From assembly GCA_002005505.1 (NCBI GenBank), contig KV908675.1, forward strand, positions 1-35,000: 35,000 bases of DNA, read 5' to 3'. Both the position numbers and the translations under genes were made by a program. Under the pieces are notes generated by a model, which saw only the letters and a list, made by a program, of their open reading frames with translations, searched no databases and was not told where the DNA came from. This DNA is from Botryococcus braunii. Its lineage: Eukaryota > Chlorophyta > Trebouxiophyceae. Shown in pieces: positions 1-8,796 of this stretch. Position 1 is the first letter of the stretch. Every line of letters begins with the position of its first letter.

Positions 1-398
1 CCAGAGTTATCAATGAACAGAGGAGGTTTCCACACATCAACATGAATCTCCTCCAAGAAACCGCGAAGCCAAATGGCTTTTTTGACAGCATGACTAGCAG
101 CTCGAAACTCAGATTCCATTGTTGATGTAGCAGTGGCACTTTGTTTCTTGGTGCCCCAAACAACCGACCCACCATAAACTTGGAACACGAAACCTGTAGT
201 GAATGCTCGCATATCTCGATCACCCGCATAGTCGGCATCGACATAACCCTCAAGAGGAGATGTGCCCCACCAAGCTGGAGTGCAAGATCCCGAGTGTCCT
301 TCAAATACCGGACCACACGAAGACCTTCTTGCATGTGTGCCGTGGTAGGTGTGCCCCTATACCGTGAAAGAACGCCTACCGCATGAGCAATATCAGGC
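1..398 (-). pseudogene. Copia A RNase H fragment (continues off the window)
   Basis: The minus strand encodes a copia RNase H, which degrades the RNA strand of the RNA:DNA hybrid. Visible landmarks are GYVDADYAGD, then SVVWGTKKQSATATSTMESEF, then WLRGFLEEI and an IDN motif at the window edge. The frame differs from the RT part to the right: the reading frame is lost near 399-401, just after the LANTT motif of the RT end, apparently by one missing base. The matching stretch in copia B reads straight through. The call as RNase H is secure; its downstream end is outside the window. Confidence 0.85.
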
Positions 399-2982
399 AT
401 GTGGTATTAGCTAAATACAGAAGAGAGCCAATTAGCTCACAGTAACGATGCCCGGGTTCCAAAGCAACCCCAGCCCCATCAATGGGGTTGGACTGAGTGG
501 AGTGACTGGTGTGCACAAATGATTTACTCATGGGTGTGTCATAGGCCCGTGTGTCACCACTAAGTCCAAAACTGTCCACCAATGCATCTATCTTCAGCCC
601 ACTACTCATCCACATCAGCTTCCGCTCTCGATCTCGAACAATCTGACATCCCAGGAAATCCTTGACTTCCCCGAGATCATGAATCGAGAACTCTTTCCCT
701 ATGGTCTCCTTAAAGGCCAATACACGTGGGAGAGCCTTTGACATGATCAGCATGTCGTATACAAAGAGAACCAAATACACAGGATCTTCCCCTGGAACAT
801 TTGACACATAGATTCCTGCATCTGACATGCATGCAGTAAATCCATGTTTAGCCAGTGTGGCATCAAGAGTATGATACCAGGCACGTGGAGCTTGTTTGAG
901 GCCACACAGAGCCTTACGGAAGCGACAGACTTGGGGACCACCATTGTGAAATCCTGGAGGTGTAGTAACGTAAACCTCTTCCTCCAGATCCCCATTCAGA
1001 AAGGCCGTTTTTATATCGAGCTGATGAATTTCCATATCCTCAGCAGCTGCCTTACACAGAAGAACACGTCGAGCCCCAAAGCTACTGGTGGGTGCGAAGA
1101 CTTCGTCCACATCAATACCCTGAATTTGACGACATCCTTGTGCAATAAGACGAGCCTTGTACCTAATAGCATCGACTTTTACAGAATAGATCCAGTGAAC
1201 TGGGATGACTTTCTTTCCTCTGGGTCTTTCAGTGTACTCAAAGCACTCATGAGCATCGAGAGAGTTCTTCTCCTCGATCATGGCTTGTTCCCAAAACACC
1301 CATTGATCAGACATTCCTGCCTCACGATAGTTACTTGGTACAGGAATCTTGCTAAATCTCACGCCTGCAGGACTAGCAAGGCAAGCACGTAGAAAAACAA
1401 TACTGGCAGGTTCACTGGCATCCCCTCCTGAATCCCGGGTACGGAACACACATGAAGGCATCTCCCCACTGGGTTCTGCCCCATCTTGCTCATGCAAAAT
1501 GTCTCTAACAATCCTGGCAGATCCTGCCCATGGATTATCTGAGCTCTGCCTTGTGGCAGATGGCAGATTATCAAAGAATGCAACCTTGCCTCTGGATCTC
1601 ATCTGACCCACTACTCTCCGTGGTTCCTGACTCCCGCTCTCATCTTCTCTCACAACAGCAGCAGTTATCATCTCTTCATGTTCACATACCATCTCAGAAT
1701 GGTCCACTGCGTCATGCACATTGCTAACTCGAAGTCGAGTTTGACGATCAGATTCACATTTTGCATTAGCAAGCCTCCCTACAGCCTCATCACGTACATG
1801 CATTGCAACAGCATTGTCATCGCTACACTGATCAACAGCACTTGAGTCACCCTCCACTGCAGAGTCATTGTCAACTCCAGTACCCCTCCCAGTACATTCA
1901 ACTTCCCCTACTTCCCCTACGTCTCCTGCTTCCCCTGGTTCCCTGGACGTTGTAAGCCCCCCTTCTTCTGTACTGGTGTCATCATGTACAGTGACGGTGG
2001 TAGGAGCTTCATCAGCAGCTTCGATCCCAGCCTGCTCTGTGATGTCACCAGACTTGGGTTGCTCTTTACGAGCATTTCGTTGTTGCAGACGCTCTGCACG
2101 TGTCAAAGCTCCAGGCTGCAGCTGGAAACGTGCCGTACCACCAGGCCAGGGGAATGCGCCCGGGGTGCGTGAAGTTGGAGACTTGGCCAGTGGTACTGCC
2201 ATGAGTCTCAGTCGGCCTATGGTGCGATTCCCTCCACTGGTGGTTGGTGCAGAGGTCCCATGCCTGGTAGCAGCATGCATGCGCCTGGGCACCTCACTCA
2301 CTCCAGGTGATTGGCTTGAGGATGCTGGACTAGGTGCAGTAAAGCCAGGAGACCCCACTGGGGATGGCGCAGAGGGGGCGCAGGGTGCAGTGGAGTCAGA
2401 GTGCCTAGTGCGCGCAGGGGGTGCACAAGGTGCGCGGGGTGCAGTGGGGTCGGGGTGCAGTCGGGCAGTTTGAGGGCGAGCTGGGGAGGGTTCATCGTCC
2501 TCGCTACTGTTGTCCTCCATGGGAATTGTTGCCTCAGTGGATGCAGGGGTCTCCAATTCCACAGGATTCAGGTCCTGGTCCAGGCTGGGTCCCGGTTGGG
2601 GTGAGGCTGGGTCCGGATCCAGGCTAGATCCAGGCTGGGTTGCAGATACAGCACCGGGCCCAGCAGCTTGCAGCCCAATGGCAGACGCACCACTCTGGCT
2701 CTCCACAAAATGTACACTCGGAGATACCACAGTCCTACCAGGCAGTCGGACCTTGTACCCCTTGGTGTGTGGACAGTATCCCACAAACATACCTGCCTCA
2801 GACTGTGCACCTAAAGATGACACCTGTTGTTTGGCATGTTTCACGTATGCCAAACAGCCCCACTTGCGCAAATGGGACAGATCAGGGACAGAGCCAGTGA
2901 CCATTTCAAATGGGGTTTTCTCCTGACCAGAGACTGGCATCACATTATGTAAATATGCAGCAATAGCATTGCATCCACCCAA
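376..2982 (-). pseudogene. Copia A integrase C-terminal region and reverse transcriptase
   Basis: This open frame of about 868 residues starts inside integrase (MGGCNAIAAYLHNVMP, then FGC-type motif WGCLAYVKHAK and FVGYCPHTKGYKV). A Pro/Ser/Thr-rich linker of roughly 350 residues follows, then a copia RT: WVFWEQAMIEEKNSLDAHE, HWIYSVKVD, RLIAQGCRQ, VFAPTSSFGARR, HQLDIKTAFLNG, GLKQAPRAW and DLGEVKDFLGCQI. The catalytic YVDD is replaced by FVYD (LVLFVYDMLIMSK), which removes the first Asp of the pair, so the polymerase should be dead. The frame ends at a frameshift just before RNase H. It is a decayed relative of the copia B pol at 17388-19833. Confidence 0.88.
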
Positions 2983-3310
2983 AGACTCTCATCTGCCTGA
3001 ACACCCAACAGCAATGTTCTGGCCTTCTCTTTCAATGTTCGATTCATTCTCTCAGCAACTCCATTCTGCTGTAGAGTATACGCGGCAGAGGTCTCAGTGT
3101 GAATGCCATTCTCTGTACAGAACCCATGAAACGTTTTATTCAAGAACTCTGTGCCCCTGTCAGTCCTAACCGCCTTAACCTTGGATTCTGTCTGTTTCTC
3201 CCAGTATGTAATAGTGTCTGTCAAATGAGATTCAATGGTAGCCTTCATTGTCAACATAGGACTCCACTCCACTGGGACACTGCCAGTGATCAGCATCATG
3301 GCAGCAGCAT
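2940..3310 (-). pseudogene. Copia A integrase core fragment
   Basis: About 119 residues of a DDE integrase core can be read: KAVRTDRGTEFLN carries the second catalytic Asp, and SAAYTLQQNGVAERMNRTLKE carries the catalytic Glu. The first Asp and the HHCC zinc region are absent, because recognisable sequence stops near 3310. A one-base shift near 2967-2972 separates this frame from the downstream LHNVMP frame. The equivalent copia B segment is at about 10600-10990. Confidence 0.82.
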
Positions 3311-5008
3311 TTGCTCTCGTGAAAGGAAGGGTGAAGTTACGTGAAGGAGACTGAAGTCCGTCATAGAATTATGTCGCTTTACAGCCAAGTTCCTAAGACA
3401 TAGCTGGAAGACATATGCAGTAGTTTACACCTAAGGCACAACCGTGTCGTGCCACCCAGGGCAGCCTGGCATGCACGACTGTTTTGCCTAGGATGAGTCA
3501 GAAGAATACCTCTGAATAAGTCCAACAGTAATGTTCCCTAAGTAAGTACCTGATGTAGGTCATTACCTACAACAGAAACCTTCTAGACAGAGGCGTCGGA
3601 ATTAAACGCTGACTATCTTTACGATCAATTGTGACACCCAAGCTCCGGTGGGATGCGTACGACACACCCACCACAACAGATCTTGGCAGGCGGTACTTTG
3701 GGGTTACATAACATGAACATATTGGGATATTGATTTGGTGATTTAGAGGGCATCCGCATCTGTGCTCGTACGGTATCGAACACCGCGTTCGTTGTGGCTG
3801 CAATTCAGCGTGCTCGGAATTGCTCTAACGTCAATGCGGATGCCCTCTTAAAGGGCATGGGCAGGACATGTCTGATTGTACTTGTATTTGCGAGAGTACG
3901 AAAATAATCTTGTGGCAGCAACGCGATGTTACAATTGGCAATTGGCGTTTGAAGCCCGTGGAGGTACGGGCACTGTTTGCAGAGGGCATTAAAGAGGCAG
4001 GGGCTTCCCAGGGGCTGTTTTCTGTAAGAGGTACACCACTGGGTGGCGGTGGTTACAAGAAGAGGGTTTGCGAAGTCTGGGAATTCGCAAGACCTTGATC
4101 CGATAGGAAGTCCGCAACGTACATGGCTGCTTGCGGTTTGCAGCATTCTTCACGAGCTTTGCCTGAATGTTTTGGGGTCTTTCTGAGTGTTTGGGTTGGC
4201 TAAAAGCCTGGTCATATTGAAGCGTAAGGGAAGAGGGAAGGGCTCGCACCTTCAGAGGTGATGTAGGCCCCTACGTAAGGGCGCCTATCCCTTATCCCGA
4301 GTTGATTGAGCTACGGTTGTGGAGACATGCTGATTCGATCATGCTCGTGCAACTGTGGGTGTGTGAAATCAACCCGGTGATCTTGTCTAGAAGCTGTGAT
4401 TCTTCGGCCTAGCCACCACCCACGTGTTGCTTCGTTGATGCAGAACTTGAAGTGGAGGGTGCAAGGGCGGATTTTCCACCCAGCCCTGCGCGAGTAACGC
4501 AGTAGCAAGATGTATGGTAATGGATGCACACATGCACATGATGTGTGGCCCTCATGAAGCACAAATGTCTTGCCGACCAAACGCGTTATTAATAAGTCAT
4601 CGACATCCTCTTGCCGGCCTCTCAACGTGTCCAAGGCAAGAGGACGAAGTACCACTCGATGGGGCTGCCAAGGCAAGGCCTCGCAAGAGAACGCAAACCT
4701 ATGTGAAGCAGCCGGAGCCACAGCACCCCTAGCCGCCAATACGTTCTTACTATACGCCAACGCTACGATTGAAAGAAACAACACCCACAGTCACATAAAC
4801 ATCCCGACCATTTTCCAGTACAGGAACACGATATCATCCAGGAACCACACATTGAACCCCCGGACATGGGACCAGGGAGGACAGAGTTGCAGATTTCGTT
4901 CTGCCTTGTAATAACAACCGCAAAAAACGGGTCCCCGGGGCAAAACTTTTCCCGAAACCCTTCGACGGTCGCTGTCCAGCTTCGAAAACGGCTGTTTCCA
5001 CCGACGTC
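3311..5008. other. Unassigned interval with two foldbacks
   Basis: I recognise no gene in these 1.7 kb. Open frames of 70-157 residues occur on both strands (for example 3868-4098 plus and 4311-4784 minus), but none shows a motif I know. Two foldbacks are visible. A 15-bp perfect inverted repeat (AGAGGGCATCCGCAT at 3745-3759 and its complement at 3834-3848) flanks a loop of about 74 bp. A shorter imperfect one near 3448-3480 has arms GTCGTGC and GCACGAC. The interval may be old transposon debris; no terminal repeats or target duplication were found. Confidence 0.4.
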
Positions 5009-5038
5009 TGTAAGTGTTAGGTTATGGGCAGACGTATT

Positions 5039-5183
5039 CCTGTGTAGTAGCGGCACGGAGGGTGTTAATCGCTATCCCTCCCTACTGTGTGTCAGTGAAG
5101 TAGAGCAGGGACATCTACAAATCATTGACTGATTGGCAACATTATAGCAAGCACCCGGAGTGCCCCTTAGTTCCAACCAAGTG
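5039..5183 (-). repeat. Solo LTR cassette, distal copy
   Basis: This 145-bp unit is about 93% identical by eye to the unit at 5366-5511, and a diverged reverse complement of the cassettes in the copia B LTRs. It contains the invariant 15-mer AAGCACCCGGAGTGC. In LTR direction it ends CAGGAATAC. Confidence 0.8.
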
Positions 5184-5365
5184 TTTACAATAGCTTTCAA
5201 TTCGGAACTCGACGATGTGTTCAAACTAACCTAACCCGCTAGCGCTCTCACACAGATTAAGCTCTTCACATTGTCCGATGACAAACTCTTAAGCAAATAT
5301 GTCTAACATGACCTATCTGAGTCCAAATTGGTCTTTACTACAGGGTTCTAACATAAATCAAGTTA

Positions 5366-5511
5366 CCTGTGTAGTGGCGGCACGGAGGGTGTTAATCGCT
5401 ATCCCTCTCTACTGTGTGTCAGTGAAGTAGAGCAGGGACACGTACAAATCATTAACTGATTGGTAACGTTACAGCAAGCACCCGGAGTGCAATTTTAGTT
5501 CCAACCAAGTG
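5366..5511 (-). repeat. Solo LTR cassette, proximal copy
   Basis: Second 146-bp unit, starting exactly 327 bp from the first. It carries the same invariant 15-mer. In LTR direction it ends CAGGTAACT, which resembles a 5' splice site, as does the proximal copy in copia B. Confidence 0.8.
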
Positions 5512-5608
5512 CCTTGCCTATCCGTGCATACACCACTAAACCTTCTTTCTGCAAACGTGTCTGTAACTTGCGTTATCTCCGACTATGTTCAAAGACGTAT
5601 CCTGCCTC

Positions 5609-5627
5609 GCAGAACTTGAGGTTCTGC
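5609..5627. repeat. Interrupted palindrome in the solo LTR
   Basis: GCAGAAC-TTGAG-GTTCTGC: 7-bp arms are perfect while the centre differs from the copia B palindrome at 7569-7594. It occupies the equivalent place in the LTR. Confidence 0.7.
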
Positions 5628-5710
5628 CATCACTGCAATTACTATCATCGTCCTCGCTGAAGTGGCCACCATTACTCCTTGAGGGAAAGGCACAAATATT
5701 CTATCTCACA

Positions 5711-6185
5711 ACGGTAAGGCATTTAAAAGTGGTGCTCTTCACCATCCGCCCCTGTACAACACAAGTCACCATGAAGTGCAATCTAGTGTTGGCAAATTCT
5801 ATGGAAATCCGTGTAATGTCAATGGAGTGACTCCGGATGTACGGATCGTGCCAGAGAGGGCACAGAAGTGGCAGAGACGCTCTCAAGTCATGGGACCACC
5901 TGCGAAAGTTGGCAGTTTCATAAATTTCTTCTAAAATCCTCGAAATCTGGGTTGAAATTCCGTGAAAATTTAGCCCCAAGGTACACAGAATTTGTACCCA
6001 CCGAATATATGTAATGCAACTCCGCAGAGAATTCCTAATGAGCAAGAACTAGGTTCGGATTATTGCTACGATCCGTAAGAATTACTATCGGTAGGATCCC
6101 TGTTTTTACAATAAGAGGAAATCACAACCCCAGACCCCTCCTCATCAACAAAACTTGCAAAACCTTAAAACCCTACAACCTTAGA
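5711..6185. other. Unassigned interval between solo LTR and LINE remnant
   Basis: No gene or element recognised. The right edge is a run of about ten C (6200-6209 region) that adjoins the non-LTR remnant. Confidence 0.4.
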
Positions 6186-6847
6186 ATTTAAATTCACCCC
6201 CCCCCCCATAAGGGTCAGTACCCGCGATGCCAGTTGCCGCCCAACAGCGCGAGCAATCGTGAAACTGACCCTGCGCTGCGTAGAAAATTACACAAGGTCC
6301 TCGTGCGCGACAACGGCCTGATTAATCAGGCCCTGAAGCCGCTTCAAGATCTCCTCCGCCACACCATGTAACCCCCCCACCCCCCCAATGTCTCAAACGC
6401 GAAGGGCTATACAAGGTGGCAGACCCCGGATAAGAGGCGAGCTTACCAGCCGCAGCCCGCGCCACAGCCCCACCAGGCACAAATTCCCCGCCCCTCCCCC
6501 CCACCCGCGCAGTGCGAGGCTGCAAGCGGGAAAGTCCCAACCACATCTATGTAGGGGAGCCAGCCTCCTTCCCAATCTTAAAACATCAAATCTGGCCGAC
6601 GCGCCTCAAGAGCGAGCACACAAACCGGTAATGCAGGTTCTCCAAAAACCACAGCCTCCAAATCCTTCCCAATCCGGAATAGCATGTCGCAAACTGCATT
6701 GTGACGGTACATGCTTGCCACCCGCCTACCCACTCGACACTGAACCGCAGCCCAGCGGTCCATGCACATACCGCAACGGGGACAGGGGGCGCCTGCTTGG
6801 AGCATGCAAATCAACAATTCGCATCGCAACCTAAATGTGAGTGACAA
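6186..6847 (-). pseudogene. Non-LTR retrotransposon 3' remnant with restriction-like endonuclease signature
   Basis: On the minus strand, pieces of the C-terminal region of an R2-type (restriction-like endonuclease) LINE can be followed across frame breaks. They are a cysteine cluster CPRCGMCMDRWAAVQC, then YRHNAVCDMLF, then RRPDLMF with PD followed after 14 codons by D (YIDVVG), then PLAAS, FVPGGAVARAAAGKLASYP, a PFAFETLG stretch, and finally EEILKRLQGLINQAVVAHEDL and RRVSFTIARAVGRQLASR. The CCHC finger seems to have lost its His. In-frame stops (one within PD-X14-D, another after HEDLV) and G-run frameshifts show it is dead. The RT domain itself is not present. The family call is by motif only. 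Confidence 0.6.
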
Positions 6848-7457
6848 GTAGTGTTAGGAGGCTTGGCCGTTCTTAGTGCTGGCGTTCGCCAATACACAAG
6901 CCTTGCTTTATTCACAGCTGCATCAATTTAATAATGGTGCTAAGAATGTGACCTTCTTTGCTGCTGTTTGCCTCTAAAAGAAGTGCTGCAAGATCACGAG
7001 TTGATCTGGCAACCACGTGCAAATAGCGTACGACACTATAAAGTGTTTGTGTTTGATGCCTCGGTTTGTTCATGATATTGTTCATTCAACCTTACTAGCA
7101 GTTCATGTCTGTTCAAGAGCAAGACATACTCCCTATGAGTCGTGAAATGCAACAGCACCACACACAAGCGCACTGAGCATATTTCAAGAAAAAAAGCCTG
7201 TGTGTAGTGTGAAAAGGACTGCTGAGTGCGTGTTCCTAGTTTCAAGGGCACCCCTTCTTCCCTCGCGTTTCCGGGAGAAAAGCTCGCGTTTTGTAAGAGA
7301 TTGGTTGGGCTTCGTTCTGGATAGATCTGAGAAGCACTTTTGTATCAGGGGTGGGTGGCAAGGGAGGGACCTTTGTGAGTGCCTCTGAGGGGGCCGGGGA
7401 AAAGCGGCTTGTCCTGTGACACGGGAGGCTCAGACTGCGTGGTGTTTTGCTGGATCA
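6848..7457. other. Unassigned flank left of copia B
   Basis: No coding region, RNA gene or repeat recognised. Its right end (GGACC) is the copia B target site, so this sequence was originally continuous with 27939 onward. Confidence 0.5.
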
Positions 7458-7462
7458 GGACC
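7458..7462. repeat. Copia B target-site duplication, left copy
   Basis: GGACC directly precedes the LTR start TGTTATAATAG and is repeated perfectly at 27934-27938. Confidence 0.9.
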
Positions 7463-7568
7463 TGTTATAATAGTAAAAGAGCATGAGTGACTTTCCCTCA
7501 GAAGAGTAATAGTGGCCTGTTTTTTTTCCTGAGGGATCACAGAGAACAATTGATAGGTTGAGTAATGA

Positions 7569-7594
7569 ATGGCAGAACTCTAGAGTTCTGCCAT
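7569..7594. repeat. Perfect 26-bp palindrome in the 5' LTR
   Basis: Arms ATGGCAGAACTCT are followed directly by their exact complement. The same palindrome recurs at 27314-27339 in the 3' LTR, and its arms survive in the old solo LTR. It could be a dimeric protein site or an RNA hairpin. Confidence 0.85.
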
Positions 7595-7691
7595 AATTGA
7601 TCTAGACTAATTCCACTTAGATTAGGGAGAATGAGGTAATTCTACGCGGTCCTGCTAGAAGGATATATGCAGCCGGCATGAAGGGCTAGGC

Positions 7692-7836
7692 ACTTGTTTA
7701 GGACTGAAAGAGCACTCCGGGTGCTTACTCTGATCAGTTGCCTCAAGTGTCTATTCACAGTCGGACTCTGCTTGCTTCTCGACACACAGCAAGAGATCCG
7801 ACCGAGCTAAACACCCTTCGTGCCGGGACATACAGG
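7692..7836 (+). repeat. LTR cassette 1 (proximal), 5' LTR
   Basis: A 145-bp unit beginning ACTTGTTTAGGACTG and ending GGGACATACAGG. It differs from cassette 2 by about one substitution and one indel. Its end reads CAG-GTAAAG, like a 5' splice site. It contains the complement of the invariant 15-mer AAGCACCCGGAGTGC. Confidence 0.9.
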
Positions 7837-8018
7837 TAAAGTGCAGTAATATGATGTGACACTCATGAACGGTTGATTAGGAAGAGGTCTAGATAAGAGT
7901 ATTAGAAGATTGCTAATGCTTGGCTCATCGAACGACGGTAATGCGAACTATCTGCCGATGTATAGAATAGGTAGTTTGAATTCCTGAGTAGTGAGAGAAA
8001 GCAAGAAGCAATGTAATG

Positions 8019-8164
8019 ACTTGTTTGGGACTGAAAGAGCACTCCGGGTGCTTATCTCTGATCAGTTGCCTCAAGTGTCTATTCACAGTCGGACTCTGCT
8101 TGCTTCTCGACACACAGCAAGAGATCCGACCGAGCTAAACACCCTTCGTGCCGGGACATACAGG
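8019..8164 (+). repeat. LTR cassette 2 (distal), 5' LTR
   Basis: A 146-bp direct copy of cassette 1, starting exactly 327 bp downstream. It ends CAG-GAAACG instead of CAG-GTAAAG. Confidence 0.9.
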
Positions 8165-8188
8165 AAACGCCGAGCTCAGAATTGTACA

Positions 8189-8204
8189 GGTTATGGGCCC
8201 ACCA
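8189..8204 (+). promoter_or_regulatory. Copia B primer-binding site: initiator tRNA-Met anticodon arm
   Basis: GGTTATGGGCCCACCA abuts the 5' LTR with no spacer. It is not complementary to a tRNA 3' end. Its complement, UGGUGGGCCCAUAACC, matches the anticodon stem-loop of eukaryotic initiator tRNA-Met, with the CAU anticodon in the GGG...CCC stem. This is the arrangement known for Drosophila copia, which primes from a 5' half of that tRNA. One loop base (position 33, C here) varies between lineages, so the host tRNA should be checked. Confidence 0.8.
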
Positions 8205-8253
8205 ACTCTATGCTGAGCTCTTGAGATGTGGAATCCGAGCACAAGGAGCTACG

Positions 8254-8781
8254 ATGGGACGAACAAGACAGAGGGGCCGTATGTCGACAGGCTCTACGAG
8301 AAATGTGAGACCACAACCACCACCACCACCACCTACTTATGACAGTTTGAGGAGAGCGGGTGGAGAGACAGGACCGAGAACACCTGAAGAACGAGCATTT
8401 ATTGTAAAGGATTTTGTCAGCCGCGCATACGGACAGGGCAGACTCGACCCGCCACAGTGGTTCAAACAAAGATTCCCAGTCTACCCTGCCTACAAAGTCA
8501 CAGCCTGGGAGTGTTCTTTTATCAACGGTGACCCAGGCTTCGTCACGCGGGCACTATTCGAAAGGCACCTGCAGCAGATCGGAGACCCAAACAAGGAGGA
8601 ATTCTGGGCAGAAAAGGCTGCCTACACCGCAGTGGAGACTGCTCTTGCTTCGTTTGACGAAGACTTCCTTATCTCCTTATTGGGAAGCATAAAGGGGTAC
8701 AGCCCTGAGGAGTGGTGCACAGAACCAGAAAGCGAGGACGAAGACGGAGACTCAAAGATCTCCGAACCACACGACCGATAA
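8254..8781 (+). CDS. Copia B extra ORF upstream of gag, unknown function
   Basis: This intact 175-residue ORF lies between the primer site and gag, where most copia elements have only a leader. The chosen start is the first ATG after the LTR (MGRTRQRGRMS); the ATG at 8281 is an alternative. The N-terminus is basic, then a run of seven prolines (QPPPPPPPTYDSL), then a compact mixed region rich in aromatic residues (WFKQRFPVYPAYKVTAWECSF, FVTRALFERHLQQIG), then an acidic tail (EPESEDEDGDSK). No zinc knuckle, protease or transmembrane segment is visible. It ends 15 nt before the gag ATG, in the same frame, so read-through of its stop would fuse the two. I do not recognise a family. Gag is clearly the next ORF, so this is additional. 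Confidence 0.6.
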   Translation: MGRTRQRGRMSTGSTRNVRPQPPPPPPTYDSLRRAGGETGPRTPEERAFIVKDFVSRAYGQGRLDPPQWFKQRFPVYPAYKVTAWECSFINGDPGFVTRALFERHLQQIGDPNKEEFWAEKAAYTAVETALASFDEDFLISLLGSIKGYSPEEWCTEPESEDEDGDSKISEPHDR

Positions 8782-8796
8782 CCAGAGTTTGGCAGC

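Larger units (their letters stand above)
1..3310 (-). mobile_element. Copia A: 5'-truncated, decayed Ty1/copia element
   Basis: Reading leftward on the minus strand there is a copia-order pol: integrase core, integrase C-terminal region, long low-complexity linker, reverse transcriptase, RNase H. The element continues past the left edge, so its 3' LTR is not in the window. Integrase similarity starts abruptly near 3300-3310; gag, protease and the integrase zinc region were not found to its right, so the 5' part seems lost. At least two frameshifts and a destroyed RT active site make it inactive. The solo LTR at 5009-5710 has the same orientation, but nothing recognisable links the two, so I do not call it this element's 5' LTR. 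Confidence 0.85.
5009..5710 (-). mobile_element. Decayed solo LTR of the copia B family
   Basis: Read on the minus strand, this 702-bp segment aligns end to end by eye with the 726-bp copia B LTR but is strongly diverged. It shares the 5' segment with GAGGGAAAGGCAC-like and GGTAATAGTGGCC-like blocks, a central palindrome with arms GCAGAAC/GTTCTGC, both ~146-bp internal cassettes at the same spacing, and the end TTACA. No internal region follows in the expected direction and no copia primer site adjoins, so solo LTR is the simplest reading. The flanks (ACGTC at 5004-5008, ACGGT at 5711-5715) are at best a mutated target duplication. It is clearly older than copia B. Confidence 0.75.
7463..8188 (+). 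repeat. Copia B 5' LTR
   Basis: This LTR starts TGTTATAATAG and ends TTGTACA. It contains a 26-bp perfect palindrome and two ~146-bp direct cassettes separated by about 180 bp. Promoter and polyadenylation signals are expected here, but no single TATA box is compelling. Confidence 0.93.

Noticed and set aside
1868..2926. Plus-strand open frames opposite copia A pol
   Set aside because: Antisense shadows of the Pro/Ser-rich linker.
5018..5032. GGTTATGGGC on the plus strand, resembling the copia B primer site
   Set aside because: It lies inside the minus-oriented solo LTR, in the wrong orientation and place, and only 10 bases match.
5009..5710. Treating the solo LTR as the 5' LTR of copia A
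   Set aside because: Orientation fits, but 1.7 kb of unrecognised sequence separates them, no primer site adjoins, and gag/protease are absent.
7925..8113. Small minus-strand ORF repeated in both LTRs (also 27670-27858)
   Set aside because: A shadow frame inside the LTR with no motif; its duplication simply follows the LTR.
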